From positions 124,001 through 188,000 of the forward strand of contig NZ_JAKZLC010000001.1 in assembly GCF_022808815.1 (NCBI RefSeq): DNA of 64,000 nt, read 5' to 3'. The position numbers and the translations under genes are program-made. Under the pieces are notes generated by a model. That model worked only from the letters and a program-made list of their open reading frames with translations, ran no database searches and was not told the DNA's origin. The stretch comes from Geothrix paludis. Lineage in GTDB: Bacteria; Acidobacteriota; Holophagae; Holophagales; Holophagaceae. Positions 1 to 8,703 of the stretch are shown piece by piece (position 1 is the first letter of the stretch; each line of letters starts with the position of its first letter).

Positions 1-416
1 CCCCGCGGACGGAGCGCGCCGAGCCCCCGAGTCCCGTGCGGATCTTCCCGTTCTGTGGGGATGTGGCGGCCGGTTCCCCCATCCTGCCCGAGAGCCGGGC
101 CCTGCCCATCGAAGTGCCGAACAGCATCCACCGGCAGAAGGAGGAGCTCTTCGTGCTGCGGGTGCGGGGCGACTCCATGGTGGACGACGCCATCCTCGAC
201 GGGGATCTGGTGGTGCTGCAGCGCAAGGGCGAGTACCGCAACGGTGACCGGGTGGTGGCTCTCATCGACCAGGAAGAGGTCACCCTCAAGGAGTTCCGCA
301 GGGACAACCGGGGCGTGTGGCTCATCCCCCACAACCCCGAGCTCCAGCCCCGCTGCTACGCCCCCGAGAACATCGACATCCAGGGTGTGCTCGTCGGCGT
401 CATGCGCAGCTGCTGA
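1..416 (+). CDS. lexA: LexA-type S24 repressor/peptidase, 5'-truncated by window edge
   Basis: The open frame runs in from the window edge, so only about 137 C-terminal residues of a protein usually near 200 are visible and the DNA-binding domain is missing. Counting from the GTG at 36, residues 11-13 (Ala-Ala-Gly) fit the LexA/S24 self-cleavage site. Ser47 in GDSM and Lys85 in VTLKEF fit the catalytic Ser-Lys dyad. The family represses DNA-damage genes and cleaves itself when RecA-ssDNA forms. Without the helix-turn-helix part I cannot exclude a phage-type or UmuD-like S24 protein. The GTG at 36 is not the true start, because the frame continues upstream with LexA-like linker residues. Confidence 0.75.
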   Translation, partial: PRTERAEPPSPVRIFPFCGDVAAGSPILPESRALPIEVPNSIHRQKEELFVLRVRGDSMVDDAILDGDLVVLQRKGEYRNGDRVVALIDQEEVTLKEFRRDNRGVWLIPHNPELQPRCYAPENIDIQGVLVGVMRSC

Positions 417-486
417 AAGCCGGGCTGACACCATCAACAGGCTGTGGAGTGTCAGGATGCAGGTTCAGGGGCTCCCAAGGAGGCCA

Positions 487-780
487 ATGAGTCACTACAA
501 ACTGAAGTCCTTCGCTGACACAAAGCCTGCCTGGAGGTCCACGGTACTTACAACGGTCGGTGGAGCAAACGTCAAGGTCATGCACATGGACGGTGCTTCC
601 TATCCAGATGAGTCACACGGTTATCCGGAGTGTTTGCTGGTGACGGATGGCCAGCTCAATCTTTTGATTCATGAAGCATTAGTCATCGTTCGAGCGGGCG
701 AGATGTACGTCATTCCCCCTGGAGTCCCCCATGCGGTAGCGCCAGGTAGCTCGGGCACCTGCCTCATCATTGACCAGTGA
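487..780 (+). CDS. small cupin-domain protein
   Basis: A 97-residue protein preceded by a near-perfect ribosome binding site (AAGGAGG at 477-483, ATG at 487). The sequence has the two short cupin motifs: a G-x5-H-like element in the N-terminal half (around SHGYPECLLVTDGQ) and a PxGxxH element (PPGVPHAV) near the end, consistent with a single-domain beta-barrel that may bind a metal. The substrate is unknown. The gene is visibly richer in A+T and in codons such as TTG, TAT and GAT than the genes around it. It stands alone between a plus-strand lexA and a minus-strand dehydrogenase, which suggests acquisition by transfer. An overlapping longer frame starting at 55 is an out-of-frame read through lexA and is not part of the gene. 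Confidence 0.75.
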   Translation: MSHYKLKSFADTKPAWRSTVLTTVGGANVKVMHMDGASYPDESHGYPECLLVTDGQLNLLIHEALVIVRAGEMYVIPPGVPHAVAPGSSGTCLIIDQ

Positions 781-903
781 TCGCCCGAACCCTCAGCTCG
801 GCTGGGACTCCACCTGCATTGCCTTCCGCTCTCTCTCTCCAGTCCCCGCTTCTTCGGCTCCGTTCATCGCCTCGGCGCGGCCGGGTCCGGTCCGCTTCCT
901 TCT

Positions 904-1932
904 TCAGGGCAACTGATCGCGGATGATCGTTCCCATCTCCGCGGTGCCCAGGTTGCCGCCCAGGTCGCGGGTCCGCGCCCCGTGGAGCAGGGCCTCCGTC
1001 ACGGCCTGTTCCACTACCTGCGCCTCGGGCTCCCAGCCCAGGTGTCGGAAGAGCAGGGCGGTGCTGAGGATCATGCCCACGGGATTGGCCAGGTTCTTTC
1101 CCGCGATGTCCGGTGCTGAGCCATGCACCGGTTCCGCCAGGACCGCGCAGCGGAAGGGCTGGTGCGGTGCCCAGCTCAGGGAGGGAGCCGTGCCCATGCC
1201 GCCGGCGAAGGCCGCGGTAAGGTCGCTGATGAGGTCCCCCAGGTAGTTGTCGGCGGCGATGACGCCGAAGGAGCGGGGATCCTGCACTAGGGCGCAGAGC
1301 AGGGCATCCGCGTGCATGGCGCGGGCGGACACCTCGGGATGTCGCGCCTGGAGCTCCTGGAACAGCCGCACCCAGAGGCCGTGGCCGTGCTTGAGCACAT
1401 TGGCCTTGTGGGCCAGGGTGAGAACGCAGCCCCGTTGCGCGGCCCTGACGAAGGCCGCCTCCAGCAGGCGGCGCACGGCAGGCTCCGTGTGGACGGCCAA
1501 ATCCACGGCCCGCCCGGGTTCCGTGGATCCCTGGAGACAGTAGGCTCCCTCCGTGTTCTCCCGGAAGACCTCGAGGTGGAGCCCTTCAGGCCCAGTACCG
1601 GGAAGGGGCCGGCAGGGGCGGAAGTTGACGGTGAGCTCCAGCCCCTGCCGGAGGCGCAGGAGGATCGCCTCGGCATGGCGCCCGTCCGGCACCCGCGGAT
1701 CGCCCACGGCCCCGAACAGGATGGCGTCGAATCCATCGCGGAGATCCGCGTAGGCGGCCTCGGGCAGGGTCTCGCCCGTGGCGAGGAAGTGCTCCGCCCC
1801 GTAGGGCATGGGGACGGCCTCCAGATGGCGTCCCCGTACCCTGGCCCAGTCCAGCAAAGGCCTGGCCTCGGCCATGACCTCTGGACCGGCCCCGTCGCCG
1901 GGGATGAGGGCAATGCGTGTCGCGACATCCAA
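904..1932 (-). CDS. isocitrate/isopropylmalate-family dehydrogenase
   Basis: A 342-residue NAD(P)-dependent beta-decarboxylating dehydrogenase. Visible family marks are the N-terminal IPGDGAGPEV motif, the FRENTEGAY segment, AHKANVLKHGHGLW, an NYLGDLISD metal-binding stretch and a C-terminal EPVHGSAPDIAGK motif. ENTEGAY is closer to isocitrate, tartrate or homoisocitrate dehydrogenases than to LeuB, which normally has ELTGG there, so the substrate is left open. I chose the TTG start at 1930-1932 because family homology begins just after it and an ACGGAG lies upstream; in-frame codons further up encode no recognisable sequence. The gene is divergent from the peroxiredoxin with about 70 bp between them. 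A second member of this family lies at 55.3 kb. Confidence 0.75.
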   Translation of the reverse strand: MDVATRIALIPGDGAGPEVMAEARPLLDWARVRGRHLEAVPMPYGAEHFLATGETLPEAAYADLRDGFDAILFGAVGDPRVPDGRHAEAILLRLRQGLELTVNFRPCRPLPGTGPEGLHLEVFRENTEGAYCLQGSTEPGRAVDLAVHTEPAVRRLLEAAFVRAAQRGCVLTLAHKANVLKHGHGLWVRLFQELQARHPEVSARAMHADALLCALVQDPRSFGVIAADNYLGDLISDLTAAFAGGMGTAPSLSWAPHQPFRCAVLAEPVHGSAPDIAGKNLANPVGMILSTALLFRHLGWEPEAQVVEQAVTEALLHGARTRDLGGNLGTAEMGTIIRDQLP

Positions 1933-2002
1933 GGTGACTGCTCCGTTTTCTGTTTCTGTGCCAAGCCGATGGTGCCACACTCCCACCCCTCGGGAGGCGG
2001 CC

Positions 2003-2515
2003 ATGGGTCGTGGATGGAGGACGGCGATGGGAATCCTGGCGATCTTCGGCGCGGCCAGCGCAGGGGTGGTCAAGGAGGGCGTGAAGGCCCCGGCTTTCGA
2101 GGCCCGGGACCAGCACGAAGCCCTCGTCCGCCTGGCGGATTTCCAGGGCAAGTCGGCCGTGGTGCTCTATTTCTATCCCAAGGACGACACGCCCGGCTGC
2201 ACCGCCGAGGCCTGCAGCCTGAGAGACGGGTTCGCCGCCATCCAGGCCGCGGGGGCGGTCATCCTCGGGGTGAGTGCGGACACCACGCAGAGCCACAGGG
2301 CTTTTGCCGAGAAGTTCCACCTGCCCTTCAGCATCCTGGCGGATCCAGACCGGCGGATCATCGAAACCTACGGGGTGAAGATGCCCCTCCTTGGCATGGC
2401 CAAGCGGATCACGGTCCTCATCGACCGCCAGGGCATCGTCCGGAAGGTCATCACGGATGTCCGTGCGAAGGATCACGATCAGCAGGTGCTGGCCCTCCTC
2501 AAGAACCTGTCCTGA
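2003..2515 (+). CDS. exported BCP/PrxQ-type peroxiredoxin
   Basis: A 170-residue thiol peroxidase. The peroxidatic cysteine is Cys66 in TPGCTAEAC and the resolving cysteine is Cys71, the C-x4-C spacing of atypical two-cysteine BCP/PrxQ enzymes, which reduce hydrogen peroxide and organic hydroperoxides using thioredoxin. Residues 1-20 form a short positive stretch followed by a hydrophobic, Ala-rich segment, so the enzyme is probably exported to the periplasm, unlike classical cytoplasmic Bcp. The ATG at 2003 has GGGAGG upstream. The gene is followed by a modest hairpin at 2541-2562 and then mglA. Confidence 0.88.
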   Translation: MGRGWRTAMGILAIFGAASAGVVKEGVKAPAFEARDQHEALVRLADFQGKSAVVLYFYPKDDTPGCTAEACSLRDGFAAIQAAGAVILGVSADTTQSHRAFAEKFHLPFSILADPDRRIIETYGVKMPLLGMAKRITVLIDRQGIVRKVITDVRAKDHDQQVLALLKNLS

Positions 2516-2540
2516 AGGCGGAAAAGCCGCATTTGCGTTG

Positions 2541-2562
2541 AGCCCGGCGGGTTTTCCGGGCT
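2541..2562 (+). terminator. weak hairpin between peroxiredoxin and mglA
   Basis: AGCCCGG (2541-2547) is complementary to CCGGGCT (2556-2562) across an 8-nt loop. It lies 25 bases after the peroxiredoxin stop and has no clear run of T, so it may only attenuate transcription. Confidence 0.4.
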
Positions 2563-2590
2563 AAACTTATTTCTCCCAAGAGGTTCAGGA

Positions 2591-3874
2591 ATGGTCTTCT
2601 TCAACCACGCCACCCGGCAGATGACGGCTAAGATCGTCTACTACGGGCCCGGCCTGTGCGGGAAGACGACCAACCTCAACACCATCTACAGTAAGACGAG
2701 CCAGAGGGCTCGCGGCGAAATGGTTAGCCTCAACACCGAGACTGACCGCACCCTCTTCTTCGACCTGCTGCCCATGGATGTGGGCGTGGTGGCCGGCTTC
2801 AGGACCAAGCTCCAGCTCTACACCGTGCCCGGCCAGGTGTTCTACAACAGCACCCGCAAGCTCGTGCTCAAGGGCGTGGACGGCATCGTCTTCGTGGTGG
2901 ACAGCCAGGTGCCCATGCTGGATGCCTGCCGCGAAAGCTGGATGAACCTGGAGGAAAACATGCGGGAGCTGGGGCTCAACCTCCAGGACATCCCCGTGGT
3001 CTTCCAGTGGAACAAGCGGGACCTGAAGAACGTGGTCTCCGTGGATGAGCTGGAAGCGGTCTTCAACCCCCGGGGCGTGCCCAGCTTCCAGTCCGTGGCG
3101 TCGGACGGCACGGGCGTCTTCGAGACCCTGCGCGGCATCACCAAGCTGGCCTTGTCCCACATCAAGACCCACGTGCTCGAGGAGCCCCAGGCGGCTCCCG
3201 CCCCCATGGCTTCCAGGGTGACTCCGGAATCGTCCGAGATCGAGGCCCTCACCCTGTCGGACCTGCCCTCCGTCACGGATCTCCTCGACATGGATGGGCC
3301 AGTCCAGCCGTCCGGGATCGGCCCGCTGCCGGATCTGGACGACGATACCGGCATCTTCATCGAGGCGCCCCATCTGCCGGAACCTCCCGCGGGAGACGAC
3401 GGCTTGGCCTTCCTCATGGAGGAGGGCGAGTCCGGGTTCGATGCCGAGGCCTTCTCGGCCTTCCAGGGGGAAGCCCCGGTCGTAGAGGCCCAGGCGCCGG
3501 CTCCGGAGGCTGTGACGCCCTGGGAACCCGCGCCCGCCGTCCTTCCGCCCGCGCCCAAGCCCGTCGTGAAGGCCGATCCCCTGGCGGCCCTGGCCTCCCT
3601 GAAGGTCGAGGCCCGGCGGCCGGCCCCGCCCTCCAGGAACCCGGATCCCAAGGACGCCATCTCCTCGCTGCTCGAGGAACTGACCCAGGTGGGCCGCCAA
3701 GGAGCCCCGTCGGTGCTGCGGATCGAGGTTCCCTCGGACCTGGAGGGCCAGGAGATCGAGGTGGTCGTTCAGCTGCGCCACCAGGGGACGGTGCTGACCG
3801 AGGGGCAGATCCAGCGGCCGGCTCCGGCCAAGGGCAGCACGGCCAAGCTCAGCGTCGAGCTGAAGCGGAGCTGA
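2591..3874 (+). CDS. mglA: MglA-like small GTPase with long C-terminal extension
   Basis: Residues 1-195 are an MglA/Ras-like GTPase: P-loop GPGLCGKTTN (19-28), a switch region with TETDRTLFFDLLP, the MglA-typical TVPGQ (78-82) in place of DxxGQ, and NKRD (141-144). In gliding and twitching bacteria MglA sets cell polarity for motility machines and is switched by the MglB GAP. Classical MglA ends near 195 residues. This protein has 427, with an acidic, Pro/Ala-rich linker and a compact segment (about 375-427) that looks like a small beta domain. No mglB is adjacent. lolA follows after one base, so the two are probably cotranscribed. The GTPase call is secure; the role of the tail is unknown. 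Confidence 0.88.
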   Translation: MVFFNHATRQMTAKIVYYGPGLCGKTTNLNTIYSKTSQRARGEMVSLNTETDRTLFFDLLPMDVGVVAGFRTKLQLYTVPGQVFYNSTRKLVLKGVDGIVFVVDSQVPMLDACRESWMNLEENMRELGLNLQDIPVVFQWNKRDLKNVVSVDELEAVFNPRGVPSFQSVASDGTGVFETLRGITKLALSHIKTHVLEEPQAAPAPMASRVTPESSEIEALTLSDLPSVTDLLDMDGPVQPSGIGPLPDLDDDTGIFIEAPHLPEPPAGDDGLAFLMEEGESGFDAEAFSAFQGEAPVVEAQAPAPEAVTPWEPAPAVLPPAPKPVVKADPLAALASLKVEARRPAPPSRNPDPKDAISSLLEELTQVGRQGAPSVLRIEVPSDLEGQEIEVVVQLRHQGTVLTEGQIQRPAPAKGSTAKLSVELKRS

Positions 3875-3875
3875 C

Positions 3876-4469
3876 ATGGCCTTCCGCCTGCATGTCTTCT
3901 GCTTCGCGACCCTGCTCGCGGGGCCCCTGGCCGCGGCCCTGCCCGGGTGGTGGACCGCCTTCCCGAAGGTGCCGGTCCTGGCCAGCCGCTTCCGTCAGGA
4001 GAGCGACAGCGCCGTGTTCGGGAAAATGGCTCGGGAGGGGAACCTGCTGCTGGCCCGGGGCGGGAAGCTCAAGGTGACCTACGACTCGGGCCTGGCCGTG
4101 ACCTCCGATGGCCGCCATCTGGTGCAGTACGATCCCGACACGCGGACGGCCCAGCGGGTGGAACTGGCCCGGGCCGTGCGCGACTTCCCCCTGCTGGGGA
4201 TCCTGCTGGATCCCGCCCGGATCGGGGCCCTCTACCGGGCCGAATCCGCCGGGGGCGAGGCCGTCAAGCTGGTGCCCCGGGCGCCGGACATCCCCGCCCT
4301 GACCGCCACGGGACGGAAGGGTCTGCTGCACACCCTCGAGTGGACCGATCCCACGGGGGCCCGCCAGCGGCTGGAGCTGCTGGACGCGAAGGTTCCGCCG
4401 CCGCCCGCGGCCTCGGCCTTCAAGGCCCAAGTGCCGGCTGGCACCCGCTGGGCTACTCCGAACGGCTGA
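3876..4469 (+). CDS. lolA: LolA-type outer-membrane lipoprotein carrier
   Basis: A 197-residue protein with a signal peptide (about residues 1-21, ending LAAA) and the LolA pattern: an N-terminal FRQESDSAVFGKMAREGNLLLARGGKLKVTYDS segment resembling the family's 'F.Q....G.L......L...Y' signature, followed by a beta-rich middle. LolA carries lipoproteins across the periplasm from LolCDE to the outer membrane. Only the carrier is present here. It starts one base after the mglA stop, and its 3' end overlaps the convergent HAD phosphatase gene by 17 bp. The fold assignment rests on N-terminal similarity, so a LolA-like paralogue is possible. Confidence 0.7.
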   Translation: MAFRLHVFCFATLLAGPLAAALPGWWTAFPKVPVLASRFRQESDSAVFGKMAREGNLLLARGGKLKVTYDSGLAVTSDGRHLVQYDPDTRTAQRVELARAVRDFPLLGILLDPARIGALYRAESAGGEAVKLVPRAPDIPALTATGRKGLLHTLEWTDPTGARQRLELLDAKVPPPPAASAFKAQVPAGTRWATPNG

Positions 4470-5160
4470 AGGCGTCGAACACTTCCGCCTGCGGGAACCG
4501 CTCCCGCAGCCAGCCGTCGAGTTCCGGCACCGTGTCGAAGATGCGCTCGGCCCCGGCGTCCTCCAGCTCCTGCGGGCTGCCGTAGCCCCAGCCCACGCCG
4601 ATGGCCTCGAGGCCGTGGTCCCTCGCCGCGACCATGTCCACGCCCCGGTCGCCGATGAACACGCCGCCGGGCCAGAGGGCGCCCTGGCGCACCAGGCCCG
4701 CCACCACGTCGGTCTTGGGCTGCCAGCGCCCCTTGAGGGTGCTGCCGAAGATGTCATCGAAGATGAGGTTCAGGTCGAACTGGTAGGCGATGCGACGGGC
4801 GAAGAGGGTCGGCTTGGCGGACACGATGTAGATGCGGTGCCCCTGGCGCTTCAGCCGATGCAGGAGATGGAAGACGCCCGGATACAGCTCGTGCTCGAAG
4901 ACGCCGTCCTCCCGGTACCGCTCCCAGTAGAAATCCAGGGCCTCCTCCAGCCGCTCCGGGTCCTCCAGACCCTGGAGGGTGGCCAGGGATTCGCGCATGC
5001 CGAAGCCGATCCAGCCGCGGACGGTAAGCTCGTCCGGAAGGGTTAGCCCGAAGGCGTCGCAGGTCTTCCGCAGGCAGTTGCGGACGCCCAGCAGGGGATC
5101 CACCAGGGTTCCGTCCAGGTCAAAGCAGACGAGGCCGGGTGCCTCCTCGGAAGCGGTCAT
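4453..5160 (-). CDS. HAD-superfamily phosphatase (phosphoglycolate phosphatase-like)
   Basis: A 235-residue HAD hydrolase of the Gph type. Motif I is FDLDGTLVD (nucleophile Asp14, acid/base Asp16), motif II is the Ser in YIVSAKPT, motif III is the Lys region around QPKTD, and motif IV is FIGDRGVDMVAA. An alpha-helical cap follows motif I. The family dephosphorylates small phosphate esters such as 2-phosphoglycolate, but the substrate cannot be fixed from sequence. The start at 5160 is the ATG closest to motif I. Pyrophosphatase lies just upstream on the same strand with a 7-bp gap, so the two probably form one transcript. Confidence 0.82.
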   Translation of the reverse strand: MTASEEAPGLVCFDLDGTLVDPLLGVRNCLRKTCDAFGLTLPDELTVRGWIGFGMRESLATLQGLEDPERLEEALDFYWERYREDGVFEHELYPGVFHLLHRLKRQGHRIYIVSAKPTLFARRIAYQFDLNLIFDDIFGSTLKGRWQPKTDVVAGLVRQGALWPGGVFIGDRGVDMVAARDHGLEAIGVGWGYGSPQELEDAGAERIFDTVPELDGWLRERFPQAEVFDAFSRSE

Positions 5161-5167
5161 CGGCGCC

Positions 5168-5692
5168 CTACTTCTTCCGCTTGTTGAAGGCCTCGATGGA
5201 TGCCCGCACGAAGGCGTGCGCCTCGTCCTTGCCGCCCCAGCCGTCACTGGAGACGCTCTTGCGCTCGAGATCCTTGTACGTGAGGAAGAAGTGTTCGACC
5301 TCGAGGAGGAAGTGGGGTGGCAGGTCGCTGCGGGAGGTCACGTGGGCGTAGGTGGGATCGTCCGTGGCCACGGCCAGCACCTTCGAGTCCGGGCCCTTGT
5401 CATCCCTCATGCGCAGCAGGCCGATGGGTCGGGCGCGCATCACCACGCCGGGGTAGGTCGCGCCGTTGATGAGCACGAGGATGTCCGCCGGGTCGCCGTC
5501 TTCCGCCAGGGTGCCGGGGATGAACCCGTACTCGGCCGGATAGTGGAAGGGCGAGAACAGCACCCGGTCTACGTGGACCAAGCCCGTGTGGTGGTCGATC
5601 TCGTACTTGATCCGGGAGCCCGTGGGGATCTCGATGATGGCGTTGACGATCTCGGGCGCCTGCTTGCCGGGATCGAGGTGGACCAGGGACAT
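5168..5692 (-). CDS. ppa: inorganic pyrophosphatase, family I
   Basis: A 174-residue soluble family I pyrophosphatase, the usual length. It hydrolyses PPi to two phosphates, pulling biosynthetic reactions forward. Visible signatures are YEIDHHTG near the N terminus, the YPAEYGFIPGT strand, and the metal-binding EDGDPADILVL motif with its three Asp residues. The ATG at 5690-5692 gives a normal N terminus. It is the first gene of a short minus-strand unit with the HAD phosphatase downstream. Confidence 0.95.
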   Translation of the reverse strand: MSLVHLDPGKQAPEIVNAIIEIPTGSRIKYEIDHHTGLVHVDRVLFSPFHYPAEYGFIPGTLAEDGDPADILVLINGATYPGVVMRARPIGLLRMRDDKGPDSKVLAVATDDPTYAHVTSRSDLPPHFLLEVEHFFLTYKDLERKSVSSDGWGGKDEAHAFVRASIEAFNKRKK

Positions 5693-5765
5693 GGAAGCTC
5701 CGCGAAGGCCCCGATTTTCGCATGTCCTGTGACGTCCGTCACGCCGGCACGCCCCGAGGCTCCCC

Positions 5766-8021
5766 TCAGGCGAGCCCGATCAGCCCCATCAGGGCCTCAC
5801 GGAACTCGCCTCGCGGTTCCGCGTCGAGGACGCTTCTCAGGAGCGACGTGGCGCCGGGCGTCCCCAGGTCCGCGAGGGCCCGGGCGGCCGCCAGCCGGAC
5901 GGGGGACGATTCCGTGCCGGTGAAGAAGCCCCGGCGCCGGACCAGCTCCGCCAAGGGGGCTTGGGCCTCCGGCGAGCCGATGGCCCCGAGGGTCTCGATG
6001 GCCTTGATCCGCAGCTTCTCCATGGCGCGGCGGTCCTGGGCGAACTCGGCGATGGCCGGGAGGCTGGCCACGGACTTGAGCTGGCCCAGGGCGAAGAGCA
6101 CCTCTTCGAGCGCCCCCGGATCGGTCTCCTTCATCCGGGGGATGAGATGCGGTTCGGAGGCGGGGCCGCACAGCCGCCACAGGGAGCGGATGGCCACCCG
6201 GCGGACCCGCGGTTCCGGATGCCGGAGCAGGGGCGCGATGGCGGGGAGGAGGCCGGCGTCGCCTATGTCCGTGAGCAGGGTGAGGGCGTTCCGCACCAGG
6301 TACCAGGTGGGCGACTCCAGGGCCTGGAGGATGGGCGGGAGGGCCGCCGGCCCCATCTGGCGGATGGCCTCCACCAGCCGTCCCCGCTTCACGCGGTCCT
6401 CCTCCTGGCCCAGGCAGGCCATCAGGTGGTGGACCATGGGAACCCCGATGAATTCGAGGTAGGGGAAGACTTCCGAGGCGAGGTGGGCGCGGTCCATGCT
6501 GTGGAGGTGGGCCACCACCTCGTCGAGGGCACCCGGGCGCCGGAGGGCCTCCAGAAGCCGGTCGTAGGCCTCCTGGCGCCAGGGCTGGGGATGGTCTAGG
6601 AAGGCGCAGGCGCCTTCCAGCTCCCGCACATCGGAGATGACCTGGTTGAGGTCGCCGCGTTTGACATGGGCCCGGAGGAGGGACTCCAGCGCCTCAGTGG
6701 TCCAGTGGTGGACCGGGGGATCGGGTTCCCACGGGAAGTTGGCCTTCAGACCTTCCGCCAGGGGGCCCTCGATGTCCGGAGGCAGGCCCGGGGCATGGGC
6801 CCACCGGGCGATGCCGGCGAGGGTCTGGGCGGACTGCAGGCGGAGCAGGCGCTCCTGGCGGAGGGCGTCCAGGAGCAGCTCCTGCACCCGGACGAAGTCG
6901 TCGATGCGGCCGAGGTCGAGCAGCTCCCTCAGGAAGGCCAGCCGTTCCTCCAGCGTGAGGTCGAAGAGGCAGCCGTCCTCCAGGACCTTCACAAGCCGGG
7001 CCTCGAGGCTGAGGTCCTCCCAGGTGACGCGCCGCAGGAGGAGCCCGATCTTGCTGGCGTCGTGCCCCTGGCCCCGGAGGAAGTCGCCGAGGCCGCCCCG
7101 GACCTGGTCTTTGTCGGACAACTGATCCAGGATGCCCTGGACGGGGCCCGCGAGCTGACCCCAGTCGGCCCCCAGGCCGAGCAGGCCGGCCACCGCCTGC
7201 TGCAGGAGGCCTCCCGCCAGGCCGTGGGCCCCGATGGCGAGTCCAGCAGGATCCTGGGGGAGGGTGCCGAGGCCCGCCAGCAGGCGGAGCAGCGTCCCGG
7301 GGCCGAGGCCCGAGAGGACCTGGCCGAGCGTGTCCACCTGGTCGGCGGAGGGCTGGTCCGGCCCGAAGCCCAGCTCGGCGCCCAGGGCGCCGAGACCCCC
7401 CAGGTGGAGGGGCTGGAAGTCCTGGAGGAAGGCCAGCTCATCGGCCTCCGCGGAACCCGCTCCGGGGCCCGGGCCCATCGGCAGGGAGAACAGCAGGGCC
7501 TCCCGGATGGCCTTCACCAGCGGATCCTCGAGGGGCGGGGCCTGGACCGAGGGGGCGCGATTCAGCTCCCGTCCCGCATCCTCCCCCTCATCGCCCTCCA
7601 GCACCACCTGGTAGCGGACCTGGGTGATCTGGATGCGCTTCACGCCCGCCGCCAGCAGCATGCTCTCGAGCCCGCCCAGCTCCTGGACCCGCGGAGGCCG
7701 GGTCCCCAGGGCCTCCAGGAAGGCCGTGAACTCCTCCAGCGTCGCCCCGCGCTCGACGATGAAGCCGCTCACCCCCCGCTCGGTGACCTGCCGGACGAGG
7801 GCGGCGAGGTGCGGACTGCGGTCGTCCTGGGCCTCGCCATTGAAGAAGGGCCGAGCCCCCGAGACCACGAGCTGGATCCGCGGGCGTTCCTCCAGATGCA
7901 GCTGCAGGGTGGCGTAGGCCGCGGCCACGGCGTCCTTGGAACGGGGATGGGCCGCGGTGTACATCTGCAGGGACCGGAAGGCCACGGCCAGGCTCTGGGC
8001 CAGCTGGAGGACATCGCTCAT
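5766..8021 (-). CDS. HEAT-repeat protein
   Basis: A 751-residue protein. The last 250 residues contain clear HEAT/PBS-lyase-like repeats (for example a run from LPPILQALESPTWYLVRNAL through LLRHPEPRVRRVAIRSL to SPEAQAPLAELVRRR), which form a curved helical scaffold for protein binding. The N-terminal half has no catalytic motif that I recognise and includes a Gly/Leu-rich low-complexity tract. There is no signal peptide. It is the last gene of a coupled minus-strand set, starting 7 bp after the HD-domain gene, so its partner may be that protein. The function is unknown. Confidence 0.75.
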   Translation of the reverse strand: MSDVLQLAQSLAVAFRSLQMYTAAHPRSKDAVAAAYATLQLHLEERPRIQLVVSGARPFFNGEAQDDRSPHLAALVRQVTERGVSGFIVERGATLEEFTAFLEALGTRPPRVQELGGLESMLLAAGVKRIQITQVRYQVVLEGDEGEDAGRELNRAPSVQAPPLEDPLVKAIREALLFSLPMGPGPGAGSAEADELAFLQDFQPLHLGGLGALGAELGFGPDQPSADQVDTLGQVLSGLGPGTLLRLLAGLGTLPQDPAGLAIGAHGLAGGLLQQAVAGLLGLGADWGQLAGPVQGILDQLSDKDQVRGGLGDFLRGQGHDASKIGLLLRRVTWEDLSLEARLVKVLEDGCLFDLTLEERLAFLRELLDLGRIDDFVRVQELLLDALRQERLLRLQSAQTLAGIARWAHAPGLPPDIEGPLAEGLKANFPWEPDPPVHHWTTEALESLLRAHVKRGDLNQVISDVRELEGACAFLDHPQPWRQEAYDRLLEALRRPGALDEVVAHLHSMDRAHLASEVFPYLEFIGVPMVHHLMACLGQEEDRVKRGRLVEAIRQMGPAALPPILQALESPTWYLVRNALTLLTDIGDAGLLPAIAPLLRHPEPRVRRVAIRSLWRLCGPASEPHLIPRMKETDPGALEEVLFALGQLKSVASLPAIAEFAQDRRAMEKLRIKAIETLGAIGSPEAQAPLAELVRRRGFFTGTESSPVRLAAARALADLGTPGATSLLRSVLDAEPRGEFREALMGLIGLA

Positions 8022-8028
8022 ATCGGGC

Positions 8029-8703
8029 TCATGGGGGCGTCGCCTTCATGGGATCGGACCACTCCCGGCGCAGCTGCGCGTAGTGGGCCTCCAGGAAGGC
8101 CAGGCGCCGGCGGCCCTCCTCCCGGGCGGGCTCGGTGTTGAAGCTGGCGGTGATGCCCCGGGCCAGGTCCAGCCAGGCCTCGCCGCGCTTCAGAATCTCC
8201 GCCGTGGTGATGGGCTGGAAGGCCCCGCTGATGCAGCCGAAGTGGATGAGGCTGGCTGCCCCGATCTTGCTGAGCTTGTCGCAGTCCCAGAGACAGGCGG
8301 TCTCGATGGGCTCCAGCCGCTTCGTGAGCTTCAAACCCACATGGTGCTCGATGGCGTGGCGCACGGCAGGGATCTTCCCCGGCGGGAAATCCGTGGTCGA
8401 GAGGATCTCCTCCACCTGGGCCGAGGCGTCCTGGGCATGGGTGTCCTTGGCGTGCGGATCCTTCAGCCGCTTGGCCACGTCATGCAGCCAGGCCGCGCAC
8501 TCCACCACTTCGAGGTCCGCGCCCACCAGGGGCGCCAGCCACCGGGCCAGGAGCACCGCCGCGTAGGTGTGCTCGAAGCGGTAGTTGAAGATGGGCTGAT
8601 ACTCGCCGTTCACCTGGTGGCCGATGCCCCAGAACCGGATGGCGTCGGCATCGGAGAAACGCCGGAGCGCCAGTTCGCAGGCAGGCCGCCAGGGGGTGGT
8701 CAT
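8029..8703 (-). CDS. HD-domain phosphohydrolase
   Basis: A 224-residue protein of the HD superfamily. His45 (FEHTYA), the His74-Asp75 pair (AAWLHDVAK), a HAIEHHVG segment and a distal Asp (LWDCDKLS) supply the H...HD...D metal ligands. Such enzymes hydrolyse nucleotides or phosphate esters; some act on (p)ppGpp or cyclic nucleotides. The substrate is not deducible. The ATG overlaps the histidine ammonia-lyase stop in an ATGA, so translation is probably coupled, and the HEAT-repeat gene follows closely. Confidence 0.8.
   Translation of the reverse strand: MTTPWRPACELALRRFSDADAIRFWGIGHQVNGEYQPIFNYRFEHTYAAVLLARWLAPLVGADLEVVECAAWLHDVAKRLKDPHAKDTHAQDASAQVEEILSTTDFPPGKIPAVRHAIEHHVGLKLTKRLEPIETACLWDCDKLSKIGAASLIHFGCISGAFQPITTAEILKRGEAWLDLARGITASFNTEPAREEGRRRLAFLEAHYAQLRREWSDPMKATPP

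Noticed and set aside
55-780. A 241-codon frame covering lexA and the cupin gene
   Set aside because: The first part is out of frame with lexA and low complexity; the strong ribosome site at 477-483 marks the true start at 487.
2585-3877. A 430-codon frame opposite mglA
   Set aside because: It is antisense to a confident GTPase gene and is low complexity.
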